From: Hydrogenophilales bacterium
Lineage (GTDB): Bacteria; Pseudomonadota; Gammaproteobacteria; Burkholderiales; Thiobacillaceae
Direction: 5' to 3'
DNA length: 5,011 nucleotides
NCBI GenBank assembly: GCA_011391655.1
Contig: JAABQE010000002.1
Coordinates: forward strand, 1-5,011
Under the pieces are notes generated by a model. It searched no databases, was not told where the DNA came from, and saw only the letters and a program-made list of their open reading frames with translations. Made by a program: the position numbers and the translations under genes. Positions 1-5,011 of this stretch are shown in pieces. Position 1 is the stretch's first letter. Every line of letters begins with the position of its first letter.

Positions 1-1263
1 GGCAGACAGGGTTTCGATGCTGCCAAGGTCATCCTGTTCGCAGGCAATGGCCAGCGCCAGATAAGGCGCATAGGGACCGCGCTGCGAGATGATGGCTTCG
101 GTGATTTCTACCGGCAGGCTGACCTGTTTCAGAATCTGCTCCATCGGCATGTGCATCACCACGTCGAGCAGGGAAAACAGGCCGGTGACGAAGACTTCGT
201 CGCGCGCTTTGGCAAACAGCGCCTTGCTGGCCAGTTGCTCGGCCACCCGGGCACGCACCAGGGCGTTTTCCAGCACCGCCGAATCGAGTTCCTGTGCCTG
301 GCCGCCGGTGAACAGGATCAGGGTCAGCCAGCGATAGAGCTTGTCCTGCCCCATGATCATGAGCGCCTGCTCGATGCCGCCGACCTTGTGCAACAAGCCG
401 ATGCCGGGGGAATTCACATAGCGCAGCAGGCGCACCGACAGCGCCGGGTCGTGGCGGAACTGCTCGACCAGTTCGGACTGTTCGGCGCTGGTGCGCACCC
501 GGTTCATCAGATCCAGCACCTTGGCACGCGATGGCCCGAGGACGGGCGAATCGAGCTTTTCGTGGCGCGTAATGAATGGCCCCATGAAGCGCGCGAACTG
601 CAATTTGTGGCACATGTGAAACGCTTCCAGCGTTTGCACCCCGGTCGCCACAAACTGCTTGCCTGCAGCCAGCTTGGAAATGGCCGCCATCTGGGTGGTG
701 ATGGTGGGGATGTCCTCGCTGCTGACATCCAGCAATACATAGTCGATCGAGGGCAGCAGCGGGTGCCAAGCAGGTGACATCAGGCTGTTGGCATCCAGCG
801 CAAAGCTGTGACCGGCTGCCTTCATCTCCGCCAGGCGGGCCAGCAGCACATCGTCTAACTTGGTGTTGGCACTTACTTTCAGGCACCACACCGTGCCGGT
901 GGTTGGCCAGGCTGCGAGCAGCGGGTGATCCAGCGAGGCAGGCGATATCGGGATGAAGGCTTGACGCTGCGCCAGCAGGCGCGCGATTTCCATGTTGTTC
1001 AGGTTGTTGAGCAGGGTTTCGTCATACAGACGCTGTACGTCGGGCAGGCTGGCGTCACGCGGCTCATCCGGCGCGCGGCGCAGCATGAAGGTGTACGCCG
1101 CCACTTTCTGGTCGCGACCCAGCATGGCTTCGCGGCGCATCACCGATCCGGCTTTGACAGCCGGTGCGGCCTGTGGCGCGGCACTGGCCGCAGCTTTTGC
1201 CGGCGGCGGGGTATCGGGGGTGGCTTTATTGCTGGACAACATTCCTACAAGACGACTCAGCAC
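1..1263 (-). CDS. EAL/HDOD domain signalling protein, 3' end outside window
   Basis: An open frame of 421 residues runs to the window edge without a stop. Residues 1-13 precede an Ala/Pro-rich linker (about 14-38). Residues 41-235 resemble a degenerate EAL domain: it opens VMRREAMLGRDQKVAAYTFMLR, aligning with the usual R.P..DR...V.GYELL.R, but the EAL/ELL signature is replaced by TFM, so c-di-GMP hydrolysis is not expected. Residues about 245-400 form an HDOD domain, with RHDPALSVRLLRYVNSPG (270-287) and GGIEQALMIMGQDKLYRWL (295-313) as its hallmark helices. This is the YuxH-type architecture; such proteins are usually near 400 residues, so only a few tens of residues are probably missing. 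The GTG start (1263-1261) is chosen because AAGGAG (1275-1270) lies 6 bases upstream; an ATG seven codons later has no comparable site. The family is thought to act as a cytoplasmic signalling scaffold. Family assignment is firm; cellular role is unknown. Confidence 0.88.
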   Translation of the reverse strand, partial: MLSRLVGMLSSNKATPDTPPPAKAAASAAPQAAPAVKAGSVMRREAMLGRDQKVAAYTFMLRRAPDEPRDASLPDVQRLYDETLLNNLNNMEIARLLAQRQAFIPISPASLDHPLLAAWPTTGTVWCLKVSANTKLDDVLLARLAEMKAAGHSFALDANSLMSPAWHPLLPSIDYVLLDVSSEDIPTITTQMAAISKLAAGKQFVATGVQTLEAFHMCHKLQFARFMGPFITRHEKLDSPVLGPSRAKVLDLMNRVRTSAEQSELVEQFRHDPALSVRLLRYVNSPGIGLLHKVGGIEQALMIMGQDKLYRWLTLILFTGGQAQELDSAVLENALVRARVAEQLASKALFAKARDEVFVTGLFSLLDVVMHMPMEQILKQVSLPVEITEAIISQRGPYAPYLALAIACEQDDLGSIETLSA

Positions 1264-1267
1264 GCGG

Positions 1268-1275
1268 TGCTCCTT
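1268..1275 (-). promoter_or_regulatory. Ribosome binding site that decides the GTG start of the EAL/HDOD gene
   Basis: On the minus strand the bases AAGGAGCA precede the GTG at 1263 with a 6-base gap after the GGAG core. This near-perfect Shine-Dalgarno sequence favours the GTG over the in-frame ATG at 1242-1240. Confidence 0.75.
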
Positions 1276-1281
1276 CAAAAA

Positions 1282-1306
1282 ATCAACGCTGGACAACGGG
1301 GTTGAT
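1282..1306. repeat. Inverted repeat ATCAAC-N13-GTTGAT, possible operator
   Basis: Two perfect 6-base arms (1282-1287 and 1301-1306) are separated by 13 bases, giving a centre-to-centre spacing of 19 bases, about two helical turns. It lies just upstream of the ribosome binding site of the EAL/HDOD gene. An overlapping pair GCTGG/CCAGC (1288-1292, 1312-1316) makes the area rich in dyad symmetry. The spacing suits a dimeric helix-turn-helix regulator, but arms this short can arise by chance. Confidence 0.25.
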
Positions 1307-1362
1307 AACGGCCAGCTTTTTGCCAGACTGAAGCAGTTTCACCACAAATATATTCAGCGTAT

Positions 1363-1382
1363 GCCCCTTGGCTGACAGGGGC
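1363..1382 (+). promoter_or_regulatory. GC-rich hairpin in the leader of the unknown gene
   Basis: GCCCCT (1363-1368) and AGGGGC (1377-1382) pair perfectly around an 8-base loop. The hairpin ends 7 bases before the GGAG ribosome binding site (1390-1393). If transcription starts just downstream of the TATATT at 1349-1354, the hairpin would sit at the 5' end of the message. It could stabilise the RNA, tune translation, or as DNA serve as an operator. It is not followed by a T run, so it is not a typical terminator. Confidence 0.35.
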
Positions 1383-1398
1383 GGCAGCTGGAGTTAAA

Positions 1399-2379
1399 GT
1401 GCCGATCATGCAGATCGAATGTTACGCCCAGCGCCTGCTCAACCCGTTTCGGGGGGTGGTGCATGTGATTCGCTACCAGTCCGCCGAGGCGGTGACGACT
1501 GACGGCATCGAATGGGATATTTATGTCTCCAATGACGCGCTGCTCGACGATCTCGGGCGCGCAGGCCGGCGCGCGCAGGTCTCCGATATCCGCTACGGTC
1601 ACTGGTCGCTGGAAAAAGGCCTCAAGCGCGGGCCACTCTACCCATCCGACGATTTCAAGCGGCTGGAACACATGGGCGCGGTGGTGTACGAACACCTGCT
1701 CGAGGTGCACCGCAGCGTGCCGTTCAAATTCCGTGACCCGTTCGAGTTGTGGCTGCTTGATCGCAACGACCAGCCGCTGGCACTGGTGCACAGCGTGCGT
1801 TCCGATAGCGAGACCGATACCAAGCCACCACTCGACTGGCGCGCCGGCATGGCTGCGCAGGAGCAATTCAACAGCGCAGCGATTGCCAATCTGGCTGAAT
1901 CTGCCGGGGTTTATCTCACGCGTTATGTGAATAGCCTCGCCTGTGGCGTGGCGCAATGGTTCCATCGCGCCGACGACGGCGCCGGGCTGGGGCTGCACAC
2001 CCTGAAAGGCGGCGACGCCCTGCGCGGGCGGGTGCTGGAGGCGGAAGCCTTTCCGCCGCTGTTCATCGCTACCGCCGCCATGGATGCACCCCACACCCGG
2101 CTGGTGCATGACTATTTTGCCTGGCAAGCCCCGTGGATGCTGTTGCTGGGGCATCTCGACAACGGAACACGGGTGGCGCTGGAAGCCGCCGCATGCCAGC
2201 AGGCCGAATCAATTGACAAGCATCACCGGCTGTATCCCGCCATCATCGACCAGCCGGCGCTGCAGGCTGCGCGCGTGGAAGCGGCATTGGTGCGCAACCA
2301 GCCGCGGCCGAACAATCAGGAAGAGGTGATGCCGATGTTTTATATCGAACTCGGCACCACCGAGAGCCAGGATATCTGA
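1399..2379 (+). CDS. Conserved-looking hypothetical protein, 326 residues
   Basis: I do not recognise this family. The protein appears soluble: no signal peptide and no convincing membrane helix. It is rich in aromatic residues, with blocks that look conserved: IEWDIYVSNDALLDD (37-51), VSDIRYGHWS (61-70), VPFKFRDPFELWLLDRND (107-124), a helical centre with AAQEQFNSAAIANLAES (152-168), and KHHRLYPAIID (274-284) near a polar C-terminus. The GTG start at 1399 is preferred because GGAG (1390-1393) is 5 bases upstream; the ATG at 1408, three codons later, would be 14 bases away, too far. The gene reads like real coding sequence: its frame is free of stops throughout, has strong GC at third positions and gives a balanced protein. 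It diverges from the EAL/HDOD gene across 135 bases and converges on the chelatase gene with a 10-base gap, so it is probably a single-gene unit. No function can be proposed from sequence. Confidence 0.85.
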   Translation: MPIMQIECYAQRLLNPFRGVVHVIRYQSAEAVTTDGIEWDIYVSNDALLDDLGRAGRRAQVSDIRYGHWSLEKGLKRGPLYPSDDFKRLEHMGAVVYEHLLEVHRSVPFKFRDPFELWLLDRNDQPLALVHSVRSDSETDTKPPLDWRAGMAAQEQFNSAAIANLAESAGVYLTRYVNSLACGVAQWFHRADDGAGLGLHTLKGGDALRGRVLEAEAFPPLFIATAAMDAPHTRLVHDYFAWQAPWMLLLGHLDNGTRVALEAAACQQAESIDKHHRLYPAIIDQPALQAARVEAALVRNQPRPNNQEEVMPMFYIELGTTESQDI

Positions 2380-2396
2380 CGCCTGACGCTCAGGCG
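2380..2396. terminator. Hairpin at convergent gene ends, possible bidirectional terminator
   Basis: CGCCTGA (2380-2386) and TCAGGCG (2390-2396) form a perfect 7-bp stem with a 3-base CGC loop. It begins one base after the stop of the unknown plus-strand gene and includes the stop codon of the minus-strand chelatase gene (2392-2390). The position between convergent genes suits a shared transcription end. No T run follows on either strand, so it is not a classical intrinsic terminator. Confidence 0.4.
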
Positions 2397-2749
2397 GCCA
2401 TGCCGAGTATGGCCGCCGGCAGGGCAGCCGAGGCGCCAAGGTGCGACGTCACGCGTACGTTCACCTGCGGATGCAGGGCGGAAAATTCGGCGATGGCCTC
2501 GGGGATGTCCTGCGCCACATGCGTGCCGGCGGCGAGAAAATACGGAAACGCGACGATGTCGGTTGCACCCTGCGCCACCAGTGCCGCCAGCCCCGCCTGA
2601 ATGCTGGGTTCAGCCAGTTCCAGAAATGCTGCGCCGATGTGGTCGTACGCGTGTTGTGGCTGCGCGCGAACCTGGTCGGCCAGTTGGCGCACTTCGTCGT
2701 TGGACGCGCTGCGGCGGCTACCGTGGGCAATGATGAGCAGGCTGGGCAT
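2390..2749 (-). CDS. Short CbiX/SirB-type sirohydrochlorin chelatase
   Basis: This 119-residue protein matches the short (single-domain, CbiX-S) class of sirohydrochlorin chelatases, which act as homodimers in the cytoplasm and insert cobalt or iron into sirohydrochlorin on the way to cobalamin or siroheme. The start LLIIAHGSRR carries the metal-binding His9 in the AHGS motif, AAFLELAEPSI (40-50) holds the conserved acidic Glu44, and FPYFLAAGTHVAQDIP (68-83) carries the second key His77 and Asp81. Length and motif order are complete for the short class; two-domain relatives are about twice as long. The metal cannot be decided from sequence. The ATG at 2749 has only a weak upstream GAGAAA. The gene lies 63 bases after the ACT-domain gene on the same strand and may be the last gene of that operon. 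No other siroheme or cobalamin gene is in view. Confidence 0.9.
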   Translation of the reverse strand: MPSLLIIAHGSRRSASNDEVRQLADQVRAQPQHAYDHIGAAFLELAEPSIQAGLAALVAQGATDIVAFPYFLAAGTHVAQDIPEAIAEFSALHPQVNVRVTSHLGASAALPAAILGMAA

Positions 2750-2812
2750 GATGGTTTCTCGGGTTGAATGGGCTGATAACGAGTCGTGCCGACCCGCTAA
2801 AGTTCCGGCCCT

Positions 2813-3352
2813 TTACATGCGGATGGGTTCGAAGGTCGCGTCCAGATTCTGGTCGTCGCAATAATCCAGGAAATCGCCGCGCAGGGTGGCGATGTGGGCA
2901 TCGGCGGGAATGCCGAGCGTCATGTGGACAGCAAACATTGGCGCGCCGGTATGCGGGGCGGGGTAGGTTTCGGTTTCCAGCGCTTCGATGTTGATGTGCA
3001 GCTTGGCGAAAAAATTGGCGAGGCTGTTCACGATCCCCGGCTGATCGAGCGCGGCGACTTCAACGGTGTAGGGAATCAGGGGCTTGTCGGCGCGGGTGAG
3101 ACGGGTGCGTTGCTGGATGATGGACAGCCCCAGTTCCTCGCCGACGGCCGCCAGCCGGGCTTCCAGTTTGGCCAGCGCATCCCAGCTGCCGGTGATCCGC
3201 ACCAACAGCGCGAAGCGGCCGCCGAGCACGGCCATGCGCGATTCTTCGATGTTGCAGCCGGACTCGCTGATGCGGCGGGTGAAGCCTTCCACCAGGCCAA
3301 TTTTGTCTTCGCCGCTGGCGGTGATGACGAGTGATTCGGTGTCGTTCGACAT
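2813..3352 (-). CDS. GcvR-like protein with two ACT domains
   Basis: The 179-residue protein has two ACT domains and no DNA-binding domain. ACT 1 spans about residues 8-80, with VITASGEDKIGLVEGFTRRI and GCNIEESRMAVLGGRFALLV; ACT 2 spans about 95-175, with VEVAALDQPGIVNSLANFF, HINIEALETETY and MFAVHMTLGIP. The D-x-x-G-L/I-V turns (16-21, 103-108) are the usual ligand-binding edges of ACT domains. Architecture and length fit the GcvR family; E. coli GcvR is about 190 residues and restrains the activator GcvA of the glycine cleavage genes when glycine is low. Neither gcvA nor gcv genes are in the window, so that role is an inference, and many relatives are uncharacterised. The ATG directly follows the TAA of the upstream membrane protein gene, and GGGAG (3366-3362) lies 9 bases before it inside that gene's last codons, indicating coupled expression. 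Confidence 0.88.
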   Translation of the reverse strand: MSNDTESLVITASGEDKIGLVEGFTRRISESGCNIEESRMAVLGGRFALLVRITGSWDALAKLEARLAAVGEELGLSIIQQRTRLTRADKPLIPYTVEVAALDQPGIVNSLANFFAKLHINIEALETETYPAPHTGAPMFAVHMTLGIPADAHIATLRGDFLDYCDDQNLDATFEPIRM

Positions 3353-4378
3353 TTAAATGAGCTCCCGGTCGGATAGTTCTTTTTTGATATAGGCGTAAAT
3401 GATCGGTGCGGCGATGACGCCTTGCAAGCCGAAGGCCGCTTCCATCACCAGCATGGCGATCAGCAGTTCCCAGGCGCGCGCCTTGATCTGCTCGCCGATG
3501 ATACGGGCATTCACGAAATATTCGAGCTTGTGGATGACGACCAGAAACGCCAGCGAACCGGCCGCCACCTGCAGCGAGTGCGACAGCGAAATGATGACGA
3601 TGACGGAGTTGGAAATGAGGTTGCCGATGACCGGCAGCAGGCCGACGAGGAAAGTCACCACGATCATGGTTTTGGTGAATGGCAGCTGCACGCCGAACGC
3701 GGGCAGCACCACGAACAGGTAAATCCCGGTCAACAGCGCATTCAGTGCCGAGATTCGCACCTGCGCGAAGACCACGCGGCGGAAGGCATCGCTCAGGCGA
3801 TGCACCCGTTCGCACATGGCGTATGCGAGTGGCGCCAGCGACTGATGCGGGGTGGCTTCGCGCAGTGCGATGAAGCTGCCAATAATGAGGCCGATGATGA
3901 AATGCAGCACGGCACGCCCGGCATTGCCGCTGTACTGGCGGATGTCCAGCGCATGGGTGCGCAGCCATTCGACCAGTCCGGCGCGGATGACCGAATCGTC
4001 GCCTTGCGGTAGCCACGCCGCCGCCCAGGGCGGCAGCAGCGCGCGCGAATTCTCGATGATTTCAGCCATCCGCCCCAGCAACCCGGCCACGCCGCCCTCG
4101 CCGCGCAGATAAAGGATGACGCCGGCGGTGAATCCGCCCAGTACGCCCAGCACGATCAGTGTGATCAGCGACACCACCAGCACCTTGGCCCAGGTGTGGT
4201 TCAAGCGGCCGATCACAAAACGCGGTGCCAGCAGATGCACCAGTTGCACCACCAGCAAGCCAGCCAGCAGGCTGGGCAGCAGATGAAGTTTCAGGGTGAG
4301 CAGCAGTCCGCTTGCCATCATCAGCCAGGCGGCAATCTGATAGCGGGTGACGCTGGTTGGAGACGGGTTGAGTGTCAT
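3353..4378 (-). CDS. AI-2E family (UPF0118/PerM-like) membrane protein
   Basis: This 341-residue inner-membrane protein has the layout of the AI-2E transporter family: hydrophobic segments at about 14-30, 33-52 and 65-90, a soluble middle portion (about 93-150), then segments near 156-172, 207-230, 237-258, 259-283 and 303-330. Family-like motifs are FLVGLLPVIGNLISNSV (243-259), matching the usual P-x-x-G turn, and KLEYFVNARIIGEQIKARAWE (284-304). Some members export autoinducer-2 and others are sodium/proton antiporters, so the substrate cannot be stated. The start is uncertain. ATG 4378 (MTLNPSPTS) is chosen for its typical N-terminus and the weak GGTGG upstream; ATG 4390 adds four residues and TTG 4414 adds twelve, neither with a clear ribosome binding site. 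The stop TAA touches the ATG of the GcvR-like gene. The IclR-family gene ends 63 bases upstream. Confidence 0.88.
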   Translation of the reverse strand: MTLNPSPTSVTRYQIAAWLMMASGLLLTLKLHLLPSLLAGLLVVQLVHLLAPRFVIGRLNHTWAKVLVVSLITLIVLGVLGGFTAGVILYLRGEGGVAGLLGRMAEIIENSRALLPPWAAAWLPQGDDSVIRAGLVEWLRTHALDIRQYSGNAGRAVLHFIIGLIIGSFIALREATPHQSLAPLAYAMCERVHRLSDAFRRVVFAQVRISALNALLTGIYLFVVLPAFGVQLPFTKTMIVVTFLVGLLPVIGNLISNSVIVIISLSHSLQVAAGSLAFLVVIHKLEYFVNARIIGEQIKARAWELLIAMLVMEAAFGLQGVIAAPIIYAYIKKELSDRELI

Positions 4379-4401
4379 CGCCGCCACCATGCCAAGAAAG
4401 C

Positions 4402-4430
4402 CAGCCTGCGGCAAGGGCTAAGAGAGGCTG
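4402..4430 (-). repeat. Weak inverted repeat after the IclR-family gene
   Basis: CAGCCT (4402-4407) and AGGCTG (4425-4430) form a 6-bp stem with a 17-base loop between the regulator and the membrane protein gene. On the minus strand it is followed by GGCTTTCTT, a poor T-rich tail. A weak or partial terminator is possible. It overlaps the alternative TTG start at 4414, which argues mildly against that start. Confidence 0.2.
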
Positions 4431-4441
4431 CCGCGCGAATA

Positions 4442-5011
4442 TCAGACATGGGCCAGATAGCCCAGTGCGGTGCCGGTCTGCGCCGCGGCCTTTTTGAGCG
4501 CCTCGGCCCAGCCGGGTTTATGGCGGTCGGCGGGTGCGGAAATCGACAGGCCGGCGACCAGCTTGCCTTCGGCGTCGCGAATCGGCGCGCCGATGCAGGC
4601 CACCCCCAGCTCGGCTTCCTCGCGGTCATACGCCAGTTGGGTCTGGCGGATGCTGTTCAGTTCAGCGTTCAGGCTGTCCAGGGTGGTCAGGGTGTTGGAC
4701 GTATAAGCCGGTAAACCGGTGCGCTCGGCGTAGCCCATTACGCCACTGGCGCTGTCTTCGGCGAGAAAGATCTTGCCGACGGCAGTGACGTGCAGCGGGG
4801 CGTGCGCACCCACGACCTGCACCACCTGGATCATCGTCTGCCCGCCCGACACGCGCTCGACGTAGACCGCCTCGTCGCCGCGCCGCACGATCAGGTTGAC
4901 CGTTTCGCCGGTCGCCTCCGCCAGTTTCTGCATCGCCGGCATCGCCACCTGGCGGATGTTCAGCCGCGCCCGTAAGCGATTACCCACTTCCAGCCAGCGC
5001 ACGCCCAGATC
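4442..5011 (-). CDS. IclR-family transcriptional regulator, N-terminus outside window
   Basis: The frame is open from the window edge and shows 189 residues, the effector-binding domain of an IclR-type regulator. Family members are near 250 residues, so the missing part is the N-terminal winged helix-turn-helix of about 60 residues. Visible landmarks, numbered from the first visible residue, are the linker helix LGVRWLEVGNRLRARLNIR (2-20), GETVNLIVRRGDEAVYVERV (35-54), HAPLHVTAVGKIFLA (70-84) and the signature GVACIGAPIRDAEGKLVAGL (136-155) followed by SISAP. The internal GTG at 5002 is not the start, because the homologous frame continues past it. IclR proteins bind small, usually aromatic or carboxylic, effectors and act as repressors or activators; the ligand and targets are not evident. 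The next gene downstream is 63 bases away on the same strand, but nothing indicates it is the target. Confidence 0.9.
   Translation of the reverse strand, partial: DLGVRWLEVGNRLRARLNIRQVAMPAMQKLAEATGETVNLIVRRGDEAVYVERVSGGQTMIQVVQVVGAHAPLHVTAVGKIFLAEDSASGVMGYAERTGLPAYTSNTLTTLDSLNAELNSIRQTQLAYDREEAELGVACIGAPIRDAEGKLVAGLSISAPADRHKPGWAEALKKAAAQTGTALGYLAHV

Larger units (their letters stand above)
1264..1398. other. Divergent intergenic region with candidate promoters and dyads
   Basis: This 135-base stretch lies between two genes that diverge from it, so promoters for both should be here. The only AT-rich island is at about 1346-1354, where TATATT occurs on both strands (plus 1349-1354, minus 1352-1347) and fits a -10 box at 5 of 6 positions. 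No good -35 hexamer is found at 16-18 bases on either strand, so sigma-70 promoters are possible but unproven. The region also contains the dyad at 1282-1306 and the hairpin at 1363-1382, described separately. No small gene is supported here. Confidence 0.5.

Noticed and set aside
29..889. A 286-codon minus-strand open frame overlapping the EAL/HDOD gene
   Set aside because: It is out of frame with a well-supported domain protein on the same strand, and its product is low-complexity, rich in Arg, Gly, Ala and His, typical of a GC-rich shadow frame.
1301..1340. Sigma-28-like promoter for the EAL/HDOD gene, from GCCGTTAT on the minus strand
   Set aside because: The -10 resembles GCCGATAA only partly and no TAAA lies 15 bases upstream, so a flagellar promoter is not supported.
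1354..2154. A 266-codon minus-strand open frame antisense to the unknown gene
   Set aside because: The plus-strand frame has the better ribosome binding site, spans the whole space between neighbours and gives a more protein-like composition. The antisense product shows no recognisable domain. This choice is less certain than the others because neither protein is a known family.
2783..2793. Small hairpin GTCG-TGC-CGAC between the ACT and chelatase genes
   Set aside because: A 4-bp stem with no T run is expected by chance and does not support a terminator or a break in the operon.
3060..4016. A 318-codon minus-strand open frame across the GcvR-like and AI-2E genes
   Set aside because: It bridges two recognised genes in a different frame and encodes an Arg/His-rich sequence with no domain.
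4379..4414. Longer AI-2E family protein starting at TTG 4414
   Set aside because: TTG starts are rare, there is no ribosome binding site before it, and the added residues do not resemble a conserved N-terminus.

Overview
The window is dense, GC-rich bacterial chromosome with six protein genes, two of them cut by the window edges. Every recognisable protein is an ordinary chromosomal family: a degenerate EAL plus HDOD signalling protein, a short CbiX-type chelatase, a GcvR-like double ACT protein, an AI-2E family membrane protein and an IclR-family regulator. The GC-rich codon use and this family set suggest a proteobacterium, most likely a betaproteobacterium such as the Nitrosomonadales/Gallionellales. 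That placement is an inference from protein style, not a database result. No mobile element, tRNA, rRNA, CRISPR array or long repeat is visible.

Layout: positions 1-1263 (minus) hold an EAL/HDOD protein starting at a GTG with a good ribosome binding site; its last residues lie outside the window. A 135-base divergent intergenic region (1264-1398) separates it from a plus-strand gene of unknown function (1399-2379, 326 residues). This region holds several small dyads and an AT-rich island that could supply promoters. The unknown gene converges on the minus-strand chelatase gene (2390-2749) with only 10 bases between them, and a perfect 7-bp hairpin sits at the junction.

From 5011 down to 2390 four genes run in the same direction, in transcription order: IclR-family regulator (partial), AI-2E family membrane protein, GcvR-like ACT-ACT protein, CbiX-like chelatase. 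Spacing is 63, 0 and 63 bases. The membrane protein and ACT genes are joined stop-to-start (TAA directly followed by ATG), so they are almost certainly cotranscribed. The other two junctions are short enough for an operon but not proof of one.

Functionally the genes do not form one obvious pathway. The chelatase points to siroheme or cobalamin synthesis, the ACT protein to amino-acid-linked regulation, the IclR protein to control of a catabolic gene set outside the window, and the HDOD protein to signalling. No convincing new biological system is visible. The most open item is the uncharacterised 326-residue protein with its hairpin-containing leader and divergent HDOD neighbour.
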